Below, piece by piece: positions 17,316-26,959 of a stretch of DNA of 64,000 nucleotides. Each line of letters opens with the position of its first letter. Positions within the stretch are counted from its first letter, which is position 1. This DNA comes from Deltaproteobacteria bacterium (GTDB lineage: Bacteria; Desulfobacterota; Desulfobacteria; Desulfobacterales; Desulfosarcinaceae). A model generated the notes under the pieces. The model was not told where the DNA came from and did no database searches. It worked only from the letters and a program-made list of their open reading frames with translations. Position numbers and translations under genes: made by a program. Location of the stretch: the NCBI GenBank assembly GCA_021824175.1, contig JAKALP010000029.1, positions 1 through 64,000 of the forward strand. Reading direction: 5' to 3'.

Positions 17316-17621
17316 AAAGGTTCTCCTTATGATTGAGGGTGGATTGGTTGGATAGCTTGCGCGCAATCAAAAATCATGCCGTCAACCCGTAGCGGTCGTT
17401 AAGTTTGCCGGCACAAAATGCGGCAGCATTATGGCGTCGATTACACAACAATATGAATCGGTTTACATAGATTAATGAGAGGCCGCCTTGCGAGAGCGCC
17501 AACTCCCGCAAGGCGAAGAGCTGTTTCACGCCCAGCCCAACATCCTTACGGACGGCCCCTGCTCGGACCGAGCGGAAGGCTGTCTATCAAATCAAATTTG
17601 ATTACACAAGGAGAGCGTTGC
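17316..17621. other. Intergenic region upstream of the PEP-CTERM and methylase genes
   Basis: About 306 nt between two divergent genes. It contains the ribosome-binding site of the PEP-CTERM gene (minus strand), GC-rich sequence without a convincing ORF, and the first 16-bp direct repeat (17587-17602) plus AAGGAGAG just before the methylase ATG. No clear sigma-70 promoter is visible. Confidence 0.6.
17587..17602. repeat. 16-bp direct repeat, left copy, with a 12-bp palindrome
   Basis: TCAAATCAAATTTGAT is identical to 18389-18404. Its last 12 bases (ATCAAATTTGAT, 17591-17602) form a perfect palindrome. It lies 20 nt before the methylase ATG, a good place for a repressor or control-protein operator. 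Confidence 0.85.
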
Positions 17622-18383
17622 ATGAACAGCCCATTAGCTTACATTGGCGGAAAATCCAAACTTGCCAAGACCATCATCGAATTGATGCCCAAACACAAAG
17701 CCTATTGCGAGGTGTTCGCAGGTGCTGCATGGGTGTTTTTCCGAAAGGAGCCCGCCAAATACGAGGTCATCAACGACCTGGACAGCGACCTGGTATGTTT
17801 TTACAGGGTGGTTCAAAATCACTTGGAGGAGTTTTTAAAACAGTTTAAATGGTTATTGGCGTCGAGGGAGTGGTTCGAAGACTGGAAACGTCAGCAAGCG
17901 GCCGGTGGATTAACCGATATTCAGCGTGCTGCCCACTATTATTATTTGCAGCGCCAGTGCTTTGGCGGCCGCGTTCGCAGTCGCACCTTTGGCGCCGGGC
18001 CGATGCACCGACCAAGGATTAACCTATTAAGGATTGAAGAGGAGATGTCCGAGCTTCATCTACGACTGTCTCACGTGTCAATCGAGCACTTGCCTTGGCA
18101 ACGGCTCCTTCAGACCTACGACAAGACTTGTAATCTGTTTTACCTCGATCCGCCTTATTACAAAGCGCCCTATTACGCCCACAACCTCGAATTGTGCGAT
18201 TACCAGGCGATGGCCGCCGTTCTCGGGCATCTAAAATCCCATTGGATTTTGAGCATCAATGACCACCCGGCAATGCGCGAAACATTCAAAGCGTTCAACA
18301 TCAAACCCGTCACCCTCACCTACTCATGCCAAAAGGGCAAAGGCACCACTGGAAAAGAGCTAATTATCACCAATCGCGAATAG
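17622..18383 (+). CDS. D12-class DNA adenine-N6 methyltransferase (Dam-like)
   Basis: A 253-residue enzyme transferring a methyl group from S-adenosylmethionine to adenine N6. Motifs: YIGGKSKL (residues 7-14), EVFAGAAWVFF (30-40, SAM binding) and DPPY (176-179, catalytic), in the order typical of the D12/Dam class. ATG 17622 has AAGGAGAG upstream. It stands alone without a restriction gene, near the prophage end, so a phage or orphan (anti-restriction or regulatory) methylase is likely. Its specificity cannot be read from sequence. The flanking identical 16-bp repeats mark it as a self-contained cassette. Confidence 0.85.
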   Translation: MNSPLAYIGGKSKLAKTIIELMPKHKAYCEVFAGAAWVFFRKEPAKYEVINDLDSDLVCFYRVVQNHLEEFLKQFKWLLASREWFEDWKRQQAAGGLTDIQRAAHYYYLQRQCFGGRVRSRTFGAGPMHRPRINLLRIEEEMSELHLRLSHVSIEHLPWQRLLQTYDKTCNLFYLDPPYYKAPYYAHNLELCDYQAMAAVLGHLKSHWILSINDHPAMRETFKAFNIKPVTLTYSCQKGKGTTGKELIITNRE

Positions 18384-18388
18384 CAAAT

Positions 18389-18404
18389 TCAAATCAAATT
18401 TGAT
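18389..18404. repeat. 16-bp direct repeat, right copy
   Basis: TCAAATCAAATTTGAT begins 6 nt after the methylase stop and is identical to 17587-17602, including the ATCAAATTTGAT palindrome. Together they bracket the methylase gene exactly (start-to-start spacing 802 bp). Confidence 0.85.
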
Positions 18405-18686
18405 ACCATCAAACCAAATTCGGCGGCCACTTATCGCAACTTTTGCTCCTCTAATATGTCGCGCCGCTTCATCTCCCCATCGTACGCGTACGAGTACGAG
18501 TACGAAACACATGAAGGTTTATACCATCCACCGATCTATATTTGCGCTCAGTTATCCCCCCCCTGGACAGCGGGAAGGCCTTGGGCTACCATGGCCCCAA
18601 TATTTTTAGGTGCAACCGACAACCATCGCGCTCCGTGAATCAACAAAAATGGAGCCGCGGCAATCTCCCAACAGAAAGTCCCGCAA
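18405..18686. other. Intergenic, with short ACGAGT repeats
   Basis: No ORF with coding character is present. It contains a small tandem run (GTACGCGTACGAGTACGAG, about 18482-18500). A related GTACGAGTACGAAACA also occurs near 45298-45313. The run is low-complexity, and no promoter was found that clearly serves the Nudix gene. Confidence 0.5.
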
Positions 18687-19271
18687 GTGAAAGTCATCGA
18701 TGCCACCATCATTACCAAAATCCCCTATGTGACGCTCTTTGATGTCTCCTACGAGGATCAAAAGGGCCAAACCCGGCATTGGAACATGGTCAGCCGGCAG
18801 GAGCCGCCCAAATGCATCTCCGGGCAACGCCTGCGGCCCGATGCCGCCATCATCGTGCCCTATCACCGGGCAGAAGAAAAGCTGGTGGTGATCAAGGAGT
18901 TCCGCATTCCCGTGGGCGATTTCCAGTATGGTTTCCCAGCGGGGCTGCTGGACCCCGGCGAAGCGCTTGAGACCGCGGCCGGCCGTGAACTGCACGAAGA
19001 GACCGGCCTGGAATTGGTTCGCGTCTATCGCCACAGCCCGGCGATCTTCTCCTCAGCCGGTCTCACCGACGAGTCCATCGCCATGGTCTTTGCCGAAGTA
19101 AAAGGTACACCCAGCACGCACCGCAATTCCGACAACGAAGAGATTGAAATCTTCTTGATGGGCCGCCAGGAGGTACAAACCCTGACCCAGCGCCGCGACA
19201 TTGTCTTCGGCGCCCGCGCCTGGCTGGCGATGGATGCGTTCGCGCGCATGGGCGAAGCATATTTTACATAG
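18687..19271 (+). CDS. Nudix hydrolase, ADP-ribose pyrophosphatase-like
   Basis: A 194-residue protein with a perfect Nudix box: G86, E92, then R100-E-L-x-E-E-x-G107-L (GEALETAAGRELHEETGL). The upstream segment (VVIKEFRIPVGDFQYGFPAGLLDPGE) is typical of ADP-ribose/NDP-sugar pyrophosphatases (NudF/YffH group). It would cleave a nucleoside diphosphate derivative in the cytoplasm and needs Mg. GTG 18687 fits the conserved length, although its ribosome-binding site is weak. It is a single-gene unit between the methylase and the giant-protein pair. Confidence 0.85.
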   Translation: MKVIDATIITKIPYVTLFDVSYEDQKGQTRHWNMVSRQEPPKCISGQRLRPDAAIIVPYHRAEEKLVVIKEFRIPVGDFQYGFPAGLLDPGEALETAAGRELHEETGLELVRVYRHSPAIFSSAGLTDESIAMVFAEVKGTPSTHRNSDNEEIEIFLMGRQEVQTLTQRRDIVFGARAWLAMDAFARMGEAYFT

Positions 19272-19637
19272 AAGCCATTTCAAAGGTGAATATGAGAATA
19301 CTTTACGGATTATCATCTGGATTTCAATAAGCTGCCGGAAGTACTGAAGGCGTCCATCTTTACCAAGGCGATATCGTTCTGGAAGAGTAGTAAACAATCA
19401 TAAGCAATTCACCACCTCTCACCGCAATCAACACCCCGGCTGGCTTAAAATCTGGACAGCAGTAAAATTATTTTGCTCTGATGATTGTCATGGGCCTCGT
19501 CAGGCCATATGTTGTGCGACCTGCAACCAGATCATGCTTCCGACTGAGGACCAATCACTCCCGCACCTGCAAGTCCAGACAGACGATCCACAGCGTTCAC
19601 CGACATTACAAGCCATCTCAAAAAAAGGAGGCCCACC
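19272..19637. other. Intergenic, with a short coding-like remnant
   Basis: A short open stretch just after 19300 could encode DYHLDFNKLPEVLKASIFTK and ends ...FWKSSKQS at TAA (19402-19404). It has no start codon and no recognised family, so it may be the tail of a lost gene. The remaining 230 nt contain no convincing gene. AAAAAAAGGAGG lies directly before the next start. Confidence 0.4.
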
Positions 19638-22600
19638 ATGGTTACGATAAGCGGCCAAGTAGTGGTTAAAGAATCGGCAGTTGGCATTCCAGGACTGCTG
19701 GTCGAACTCTTCAGCGCGGCGCCCACGCCTGCGGTGGGACTTGTCACCGGCGCAGTGACGGCCTTGGCGAGCGCCCCCGGCGCCCGGCGTTATGGCACGG
19801 TCCAGACGCAAGGTGATGGAACATTCCAGTTGAACATCGAAGACACGGCCATTTCCACGGCGACCGCCTCCGCGGGCGCGCTGCATGTTCGCGTGCTGGC
19901 GCCGGATGAGCCGGGCGTCGATCCCGCCGCTCAAGTCCTGTATGCCAGCACCGCACCACGCCAAAATATCGGAGCGATGGAGCAATACGTGATCCGCCTG
20001 ACCACGGACCAGCTCAAAAAGGCCGGCGTGGCCGTACCATCCGAAGTCTCCGAAGATTTCGAGCCGGCCCCCAACGTGCTCGATCGATTGAATACCATCG
20101 TCAAGCGCCAGTCCAGCATCGCCGACGGCCATATTCAGGCAGCACGCCAACTGGTGGACGCCCACCGGGCGCGCTTTTCGAACTTCCAGTCCGGTTTCAA
20201 AAAATCGCTGGCCCAATCGGTATCCAAGGTGCCCAGCGCCCTGCTCGATCCCCAACGGTTTGTGGCGACGGGTGAAAGCGTTGCCGCCAAGTGCACGGCG
20301 GCCATCCAGAAAAGTATTGCCGACACCGTCAATTCCACCGACCCGGCCACGCGTGCACCCGCGCGCGGTTTTCTCTCCCTGACGGATGCCGAAGTAAATG
20401 AATTGCGCGGCCAAGTCGCCGCGGACGGCACAGTTCCGGCCAACGCGGTGTCAACGATCCTGGCGCGCAACAGCGGCGGTGCGACCACGACCTATGTCCA
20501 GTCCTCCGATCGACTGCCGATATGTCTGCCTTCTTCGACAAGTCTCGATTGCGCCAATGCCGCCCTGCTGGTACCAACGCCATCGGGCTCGACTTCGCCC
20601 GGCACACCCGCGCCCACGCCGACCGGGCCCGGAGCCACGACCATCACCGCCGACGACATTCCGCGCTATCTCGCCAGGCTGATCGACACCGTCGAGTCAC
20701 CGGAGCAAGCCCTTGCCACGGGACTCATGCCGGTGGCGACCCGCGACAGTATCCAGCAGAGCATCCAGTCCTTTGTCTTCAATCCAAGCCCCGCCGACGT
20801 GCCCTCCTTCCACGACTTCAACAACCTGCAGATCGCTTTCGACTATGTGTGGCAGGAAGCCATCGACCAGGGCATCCTCGATCTGGCGCAGAATGCGTAT
20901 GAAACCATCGTCGGCCTGGGCGGCAATCCGGATCATCCCGACTACCTGACCGGACCGCCCTTGCAGGCCCTGGCCGCCGAAGGAACGCTGGTCCTGCGCG
21001 CCAACGCGGCGCCCACCATTGTCGTGCGGGATCACCGCGGCGAACCGCCCGGAACGCGCCTGGCGCCGCCGCCCCCGGCCAGCAACGGTGGCTACACCAC
21101 CACCGTCTCGGCCGACGGCACGGTCGTGCGCGATCACCGCACCCAGTCCAATCCGGCCGCCATCGCCGATCCGATCCAGAGACTGCCGGCGCTCTTGGAG
21201 GCCTTGAAGAAGAAGCTGCAGCAAAACTACAGTTTCACGATCTTTGCGGCCAACGCCAAGGAGCGCAGCGTCAACTTCGGCATCCTGAACACCTTCCGCC
21301 AGGTCTGGACCCCGCTGGCCTACCAGGCCGGGCCGCTGGTAAAGTCGATTCCCCTGGCGCCCATGCAGACGCAGAAAGTGGTCATCACGCGCAAGACCAC
21401 CTCTAAGCGCTCCGTCAAAGAACTTCGCAACAACCTGAGCATTCTCAAGGATGAGACCAGCACCACCAACCGCGCCGAACAGGACATTGTCGACCGGGCC
21501 TCCACCAACACCAGCTTTTCCTATTCCAACCAGGCCCAGGGCAACTTCGAGGTGGGCAGCGATACGACCACCACCGGCTTCAAGCAGGACGCGGCCAAAA
21601 GCTCGGAAGACACCAAGAAATCTTTTCATGAAGCCATCTTCAAAGCCTCCCAGGAGTTCAAGGAAGAGCGCACCACCGAAATCAACACCGAAACCACCAC
21701 CGAATACGAGTCGATCGAAACTACGGAGATATCCAACCCCAACAACGAAATCGCCGTGGCCTTTCTCTTCTACGAGCTCCAGCGCCGCTACCGCATCTAC
21801 GAGCGCCTCTACCGCGTGCAGCCGGTGGTGCTGGTGGCCCAGGAATTTCCACAACCCAGCGATATCGATGCGGCCTGGCTGGTGCGCTACGACTGGATCT
21901 TGCGCCGCGCCATCCTGGACGACTCCTTCCTGCCGACCCTCAACACCCTGATCGAAGTCTCCGGCGAAGAAGTGGCGCTGGATGAAATGCAGGTCAACGT
22001 CAACCAGCAGCGCACCATTGTCCAGGAGCTGCGCCAGGAGCTGGCCATCGCCAGCCAGCAGGCCACGGCCCAGCGGGCGCTGATGGACCAGGCCGTGTAC
22101 CAGAAATCGGGCGCCTCGGACGGCGGCATTCTGGGCGCTGTCGAATCCCTGGCCGGCGGCCTGGCGGCCGGCGCGGCGGAGAAGGTCGGCGACTGGCTTT
22201 TCGGCGGCAGCTCCGACAACAACAGCAACAACCGGCAGGCCCTGCAGGAGCGGGCCGACGAGGCCGCCGATCAGGTCCGCGACCTGATGTTCCGGCTGGA
22301 GCGCGAAGTGACGGCGCTCAATGCCCTGACCGAGAGCTATACCAAAGCACTGCGCGACTACAACAACCACCAGACCGAAATCGTGCGCCTGCAGCTTCAC
22401 GTGATTGATAACATCATGTACTACATGCAGGCCATCTGGACCCACGAGCCGCCCGATCAGCGCTATTTCCGGCTGCACAATGTGCCGATTCCGGATCTCA
22501 GGCCAACCTCGCGCGGCTTCCGGGTGGATCTCAACGCGGCCCTCGCCATGCCCCTGGCCTCGCCGCACTTTGCCCTGGCGCGCTTTGGCGGGCGCAATGC

Positions 22601-23204
22601 CAAAGCCTACCCCTTCGAGTCGGTGACGAAGATCAATGATCAGATGAGCTTTAAGCCGTTGTCCCAGGTGGCCGATCTCGACAATCTGCTGGGCTTCAAG
22701 GGCAACTACATGATCTTTCCACTGAAGGAATCCAACCCGCTCACCGATTTCATGATGGACCCCTACGTGGATCGCGCCACCGGCCAGCTGGTCGATCCGG
22801 CTGATCCGCTGAACTGGTCCCTGGACGAATTCACCCAGTACGCCTGCTGCCTGAAGGAGAATTTAACCAACGATGAGTTCCAGCAGCTCTTGCCGGACCT
22901 GCGGAAGACGTATCAGACGATCTTGAGCAATCCGGTGCGCAACGACGATGTGCTGGTGGTGCCGACCAACTCCCTGTTCATTGCGGCCCTGCCCGACTCG
23001 CACACCCTGCTCGAGCAATTCAAGCTCAGCCACCGCATGATCGACGTGCTGAGCGCGGGCGCCGACCAGCGCCGCAAGGAAGTCGAGACACTGCGATATG
23101 TGGCCCGCATCCTGTCCGGCGAGCGCGAAGATCCCAACGTGGATCAAAAGGTGCTGATTCAAGGCAGTGTGCCCGGCGTGGTCGTGCCGCCCCCCGGACA
23201 CTAA
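19638..23204 (+). CDS. Unrecognised 1188-residue protein, first gene of a two-gene locus
   Basis: The start is strong (AAAGGAGG, 19621-19630 area). No signal peptide. The N-terminus (ISGQVVVKESAVGIPGLLVELF, then GTVQTQGDGTFQLNIED) resembles a carboxypeptidase-regulatory or transthyretin-like beta domain. The middle carries two copies of a short VVRDHR motif (near residues 458 and 496) around a Pro-rich patch. The region near 535-600 (NFGILNTFRQVWTPLAYQAG) looks conserved. Then come a Ser/Thr/Lys/Glu-rich part with NNEIAVAFLFYELQRRYRIY near 700, a Gln-rich coiled coil (about 775-820) and a Gly-Ala segment (AGGLAAGAAEKVGDWLFGG) that could insert in a membrane. A helical C-terminus follows. The function is unknown. 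It is probably co-transcribed with the next gene, which starts 84 nt downstream. Confidence 0.8.
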   Translation: MVTISGQVVVKESAVGIPGLLVELFSAAPTPAVGLVTGAVTALASAPGARRYGTVQTQGDGTFQLNIEDTAISTATASAGALHVRVLAPDEPGVDPAAQVLYASTAPRQNIGAMEQYVIRLTTDQLKKAGVAVPSEVSEDFEPAPNVLDRLNTIVKRQSSIADGHIQAARQLVDAHRARFSNFQSGFKKSLAQSVSKVPSALLDPQRFVATGESVAAKCTAAIQKSIADTVNSTDPATRAPARGFLSLTDAEVNELRGQVAADGTVPANAVSTILARNSGGATTTYVQSSDRLPICLPSSTSLDCANAALLVPTPSGSTSPGTPAPTPTGPGATTITADDIPRYLARLIDTVESPEQALATGLMPVATRDSIQQSIQSFVFNPSPADVPSFHDFNNLQIAFDYVWQEAIDQGILDLAQNAYETIVGLGGNPDHPDYLTGPPLQALAAEGTLVLRANAAPTIVVRDHRGEPPGTRLAPPPPASNGGYTTTVSADGTVVRDHRTQSNPAAIADPIQRLPALLEALKKKLQQNYSFTIFAANAKERSVNFGILNTFRQVWTPLAYQAGPLVKSIPLAPMQTQKVVITRKTTSKRSVKELRNNLSILKDETSTTNRAEQDIVDRASTNTSFSYSNQAQGNFEVGSDTTTTGFKQDAAKSSEDTKKSFHEAIFKASQEFKEERTTEINTETTTEYESIETTEISNPNNEIAVAFLFYELQRRYRIYERLYRVQPVVLVAQEFPQPSDIDAAWLVRYDWILRRAILDDSFLPTLNTLIEVSGEEVALDEMQVNVNQQRTIVQELRQELAIASQQATAQRALMDQAVYQKSGASDGGILGAVESLAGGLAAGAAEKVGDWLFGGSSDNNSNNRQALQERADEAADQVRDLMFRLEREVTALNALTESYTKALRDYNNHQTEIVRLQLHVIDNIMYYMQAIWTHEPPDQRYFRLHNVPIPDLRPTSRGFRVDLNAALAMPLASPHFALARFGGRNAKAYPFESVTKINDQMSFKPLSQVADLDNLLGFKGNYMIFPLKESNPLTDFMMDPYVDRATGQLVDPADPLNWSLDEFTQYACCLKENLTNDEFQQLLPDLRKTYQTILSNPVRNDDVLVVPTNSLFIAALPDSHTLLEQFKLSHRMIDVLSAGADQRRKEVETLRYVARILSGEREDPNVDQKVLIQGSVPGVVVPPPGH

Positions 23205-23288
23205 GTTCACGCGGTAGTAATTACGAGGATGTATTGTTTCGCCACAGACGCAAGGCACAAAGGCAGGTTCTAACGGAGGGCCGCAGCG

Positions 23289-26200
23289 GTGACCGGCAAT
23301 CAGCAGCAATTTCTAAACCTGCTCCGCGACGATATGAAGCCGTCCGGTCGCCCGGAGCCATTGTTCCGGTTCCTCGATAGATTAACCTTCGGGGACCTGA
23401 CCGATTGCGCCTCGTCGTACTTCGAGCACGACGCCGAATACGTTCACCAGCGTGCCAAGCTGAATGCCGTGTTTCTGAAACTCGCGGAGGACCTGCTCGC
23501 CAAGGGCGACGTGTACTTCGCCCTGCGTCTGGAAATCGCCCTGCGCGCGCCGCCCTGGCAAAGCCGGTACACGGCGCTCTCGGCCACCGGCCGCGCCACC
23601 CTCAATCGACGCGTCGAGCATGAGAAACGCAAGCTGACCGCGGTCCAGCGCCAATTCATCGATCTCTTCGACCATTACATGCACAAACAGCTTTCCCAGC
23701 AGAAGCTCGAAGGTTTCACCAGCAAGCTCAAGACTTTCCAGGAGCGCCATGACTGCCTGTTTGCCTATGTGGAAGTCTCCCAGGGATATGGCGCGCGCAA
23801 TGGGCATGATTCACTGCTGATCTTCCTGGGGCTTTCCAGGGCCGCTATCTGGCTTGGCGACGCGGCCTTCACCCAGATCTACCAGAGCAAGGTGGCGGAG
23901 AAGAATACGCCCTGGCACGAGCGCTATGCCGCCCTCAGTCCGGAATGGCGTCAACTCATCGAGGGCGATATCCGCGACAAGAAGACAATCCGCAGCGACG
24001 TGGAGTACAAGGGCAAAATCCACAAGGGCGCGGAGGTTGGACACTATGACTTCGGACCGGTGACGCCGGCCAAGACCCAGCCCGCGGCGCCCTCCCAGCC
24101 CCAAGCGTCCGGCAAGGCGGTAGCCGAGTTCCTCAAACGCTACCGGCAGTTTGTGGCGCGCGGCGACCGGCACTCCATGGATCAATACCAGAATTTCCTG
24201 CGCGTGCAGGCCTTCGAGGATCTGCGGGCGTGCGTCGAGGCCTATTTGAAAGATTCGAGCGACCAAGGCACCGCCACGAACCCGCGCTCGCTGGTCATGT
24301 TCTTCGGCGTGCTGTCGAGGGCGCTGACCAAGGGCGATGCCTATTACGCCTTCAAGGTCAAGTACTTGACGCAGACCGCGGGCACGGTGTGGAACCAACG
24401 GTATATGGCCCTCGACCAGAAGATGTACCGCGACCGGCTCAAGGCCCAGATCGAAGAAGAGATTGCCAAAAAGGGTCGCCTGCTCGATGACCTCAAGGCC
24501 GCGTACTACTCCCGCTTCCAGGCCGATCCGGACCTGCAAGCCCTGCAGACCTTCGAACCACCGTTGCCGAATCCGGCCCAGATCGATAATCTGGCCGGGG
24601 CCCTCAGCGACTGCGAGACCGCCGTGGCTGTCAGAAGCATTGAAAATTTCGAACGCGCCTTTGACAGCCTTGCAAAAATCCTCGCTTCGGAGAAGGATTC
24701 GCTCACGCTGTGGGTTCTGGCGAAGCGCTGCCGCGAGCGCGCCGGTCTTGATGCGCGCTTTCGCAATCTCTTCTACCTGTATGGCGTCGGCCTGCTCTTC
24801 ATCAACGCGCTGCAAAAGCGGCCCGTGGTGTATACGTCCGGGTTCAACGCCCAGGAGCGCGAATGCCTGCTGGGCGGCGGTCGCTTCAACGATCCCTATT
24901 TCGCGGATTTCGTGCTGGCGCTCGAATACGTGATGTGGAAGAAGAGCGGCGCGCCCACGCTGAGCGAGCTGTGCAAAGGCCAGGGGCTGCTTCAAATCTA
25001 CGCGGACCGCTACCGATTGTTTCTGACGCCCATGATGGAAGGCGCAACGCTGCTGGGCAGCGTCGAACGGCTCTGGGAGAAGAAAAATCACGAGATGGCG
25101 GCCATCCGCATCCCGGTCATGAGCCGGCGCGATGGCAAAAAAGAACTTCGCATCGGGCAAACCATCGGCAATTACTACATCTTGTTCTGGGATTTTGAAC
25201 GGGAGATGGCCTACCTGCTGGTCAACGGACTCGACAAGGTCGTATTCGAGGCGCGCGCCCAGCGCCTGGCCGAAATCTATGACGATGATGCGCTCTACGG
25301 CGAGATCGTGCGCGGCACCGCCGCCATCCTGCCGTTTCTCGATCTGCTTTGGCAGGTGGTCCTTTACATGCCCGATCTGGTTTCCGGCGGGCTCACCGGT
25401 CTAGCCAAAAGCATCATATTCAATTACGCCTTTGAAAAATCCACCGAAGCATTGGGCGTGGACGGCACCCAGGCGCAACTCTTCATGCTGGGGTTGAGCC
25501 TGCTGGTGCACGGCACCAAGCCCAAGGAGGTGGACGCAGCCGAGGTCGAACACCAGTTCAGCGCGGCCGAGCACCATCTCGAACCCAATGCATCGGCGGT
25601 GAACGGCCAGAACCGCATGATCGACGCGACCGGGACCCAGGGCACGGGTGCCACGAGCGCAGCGATTCACGCCGGCCAAGCGCGCATCGGCACTGAAATG
25701 CGCGGCATCGAGCGCCCCGGAGGGATGATCGAAATTCGCGGCGCGGAGACGCCGACGGGCGAAACCCGCGTGGGCACTGAGATGCGCGGCATCGAAGGGC
25801 CCGATGCCACCCACGAAATCCGCGGCTTTGATCCGGGCACCGAGGCTGGTTCTCCGGGTGGTGCGGCCCACGGGAAAGATGCGTCCCACACCACGGCCGA
25901 TCCGCGCGCCACTGACGACCACGGCAGCCAGGACCGCGCCACGGATGCTGGAGATCGCGACACAGCCGATTCGGCAGCGCACAACGATCCCGCCGGCCGC
26001 GCCAATCAGGACCAAGGGCTCAAGGAGCATCAGGATCGTTGGGTCATTGGCGAGGGAATTTCGGGGCGGGAGAAGAAAAGCATTCGCGCGCCCAGGGGCA
26101 AGCAAAGCAGTCCGCCGCTGCCGCCCCACGTTCGCGACCGCTTCACCCAGGGCACCTGGTCCCAGCATGGAGAAATCCACGTCAACGAGGGCGGCCTGCA

Positions 26201-26735
26201 GCTGCGGCGGCCCTCAAAAACACCCGCGGCCAATTGGCTCGAGTACGAAAGAGGATTCGACGAGCAGCTGGCGGAACCGCTGGCCAAAGAGGTTTCAGCC
26301 CCGAATAAGCGTGTCGTAAAGCTGGGCCCCGAGGACCAAGGCTATCGAAGTTCGTCGAGCGGTACAACCAACCGTTTGAAGATGCAGAAAACCTACAAGG
26401 CCCCCGAAGGCCTGATGGATCGCCGGCCGGATGCCTCCATGGAAGTCATTGAGAATTTGCCGAACAAGGGCAAAAAGGTCGCGGAGGTGCATTACTTTGA
26501 GGCCACGCTGCAGACCGACTTTGAAACGGGCGTGGCCGGCCGGGGGCATAAACAGCGTCAGCTCGCCGGTACGATCTGGTTATCCCAGGGCCGCACAGGC
26601 TACAGCCCGGATACACGCATCTACTACCACATCATCGCGCCGGGGCCGCCGACCGGCAATACGCTAGCCTATCTCCAAAAGGTCCTGGATCTGTTCCCCA
26701 ACCTGGAGATCAACTGGTTCGTGGTACCGAAGTAA
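23289..26735 (+). CDS. Unrecognised 1148-residue repeat protein with toxin-like modular layout
   Basis: GTG 23289 follows GGAGGG. Three copies of a roughly 115-residue helical repeat lie near residues 5-115, 119-232 and 278-395. Each ends in W-x-x-R-Y-x-A-L (WQSRYTAL, WHERYAAL, WNQRYMAL). Residues about 440-730 form a second, globular part. A hydrophobic segment (FLDLLWQVVLYMPDLVSGGL) lies near 680-700. A low-complexity linker follows (about 790-930), with two copies of GTEMRGIE and His/Asp/Ala-rich sequence. The C-terminal 200 residues are a separate compact domain ending WFVVPK. Repeats, linker and a distinct C-terminal domain resemble polymorphic toxins. No signal peptide, known toxin fold or immunity gene was recognised, so the function is unknown. 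Confidence 0.8.
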   Translation: MTGNQQQFLNLLRDDMKPSGRPEPLFRFLDRLTFGDLTDCASSYFEHDAEYVHQRAKLNAVFLKLAEDLLAKGDVYFALRLEIALRAPPWQSRYTALSATGRATLNRRVEHEKRKLTAVQRQFIDLFDHYMHKQLSQQKLEGFTSKLKTFQERHDCLFAYVEVSQGYGARNGHDSLLIFLGLSRAAIWLGDAAFTQIYQSKVAEKNTPWHERYAALSPEWRQLIEGDIRDKKTIRSDVEYKGKIHKGAEVGHYDFGPVTPAKTQPAAPSQPQASGKAVAEFLKRYRQFVARGDRHSMDQYQNFLRVQAFEDLRACVEAYLKDSSDQGTATNPRSLVMFFGVLSRALTKGDAYYAFKVKYLTQTAGTVWNQRYMALDQKMYRDRLKAQIEEEIAKKGRLLDDLKAAYYSRFQADPDLQALQTFEPPLPNPAQIDNLAGALSDCETAVAVRSIENFERAFDSLAKILASEKDSLTLWVLAKRCRERAGLDARFRNLFYLYGVGLLFINALQKRPVVYTSGFNAQERECLLGGGRFNDPYFADFVLALEYVMWKKSGAPTLSELCKGQGLLQIYADRYRLFLTPMMEGATLLGSVERLWEKKNHEMAAIRIPVMSRRDGKKELRIGQTIGNYYILFWDFEREMAYLLVNGLDKVVFEARAQRLAEIYDDDALYGEIVRGTAAILPFLDLLWQVVLYMPDLVSGGLTGLAKSIIFNYAFEKSTEALGVDGTQAQLFMLGLSLLVHGTKPKEVDAAEVEHQFSAAEHHLEPNASAVNGQNRMIDATGTQGTGATSAAIHAGQARIGTEMRGIERPGGMIEIRGAETPTGETRVGTEMRGIEGPDATHEIRGFDPGTEAGSPGGAAHGKDASHTTADPRATDDHGSQDRATDAGDRDTADSAAHNDPAGRANQDQGLKEHQDRWVIGEGISGREKKSIRAPRGKQSSPPLPPHVRDRFTQGTWSQHGEIHVNEGGLQLRRPSKTPAANWLEYERGFDEQLAEPLAKEVSAPNKRVVKLGPEDQGYRSSSSGTTNRLKMQKTYKAPEGLMDRRPDASMEVIENLPNKGKKVAEVHYFEATLQTDFETGVAGRGHKQRQLAGTIWLSQGRTGYSPDTRIYYHIIAPGPPTGNTLAYLQKVLDLFPNLEINWFVVPK
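25682..25799 (+). repeat. Short direct repeat in the linker of the 1148-residue protein
   Basis: Two copies of a unit encoding (I/V)GTEMRGIE(R/G)P begin near 25682 and 25768, about 86 bp apart, with EIRG following each. It marks the start of the flexible linker before the C-terminal domain. Confidence 0.7.
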
Positions 26736-26959
26736 ACCGCCGGCGAGTTCTTCGATCGCGATTCCGTCTTAGGGAGTAAAATCGCCAAAGTCGACGGATT
26801 CAATCTTTATCAAGTCCTTATAAAACCTTTACAAACAGGGATTATCCTGCGGATGTCGCCGGGGTCGAAGAAGTGCGAGGGTGCAGCAGCACCCGCAGCT
26901 TGACACGCGATTGGAAGGTCCCAATTGTTTATATTTGGATGCTTCGGGAAGGAGAAACC

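Noticed and set aside
20697-22568. 623-residue open frame on the minus strand
   Set aside because: It is antisense to the 1188-residue protein, has low-complexity Gly/Val/Arg composition and no ribosome-binding site.
23811-25160. 449-residue open frame on the minus strand
   Set aside because: Antisense to the 1148-residue protein, without motifs.
26900-26935. TTGACA with TATATT upstream of msrA as a promoter
   Set aside because: The spacing (22-24 nt) is too long for a sigma-70 promoter.
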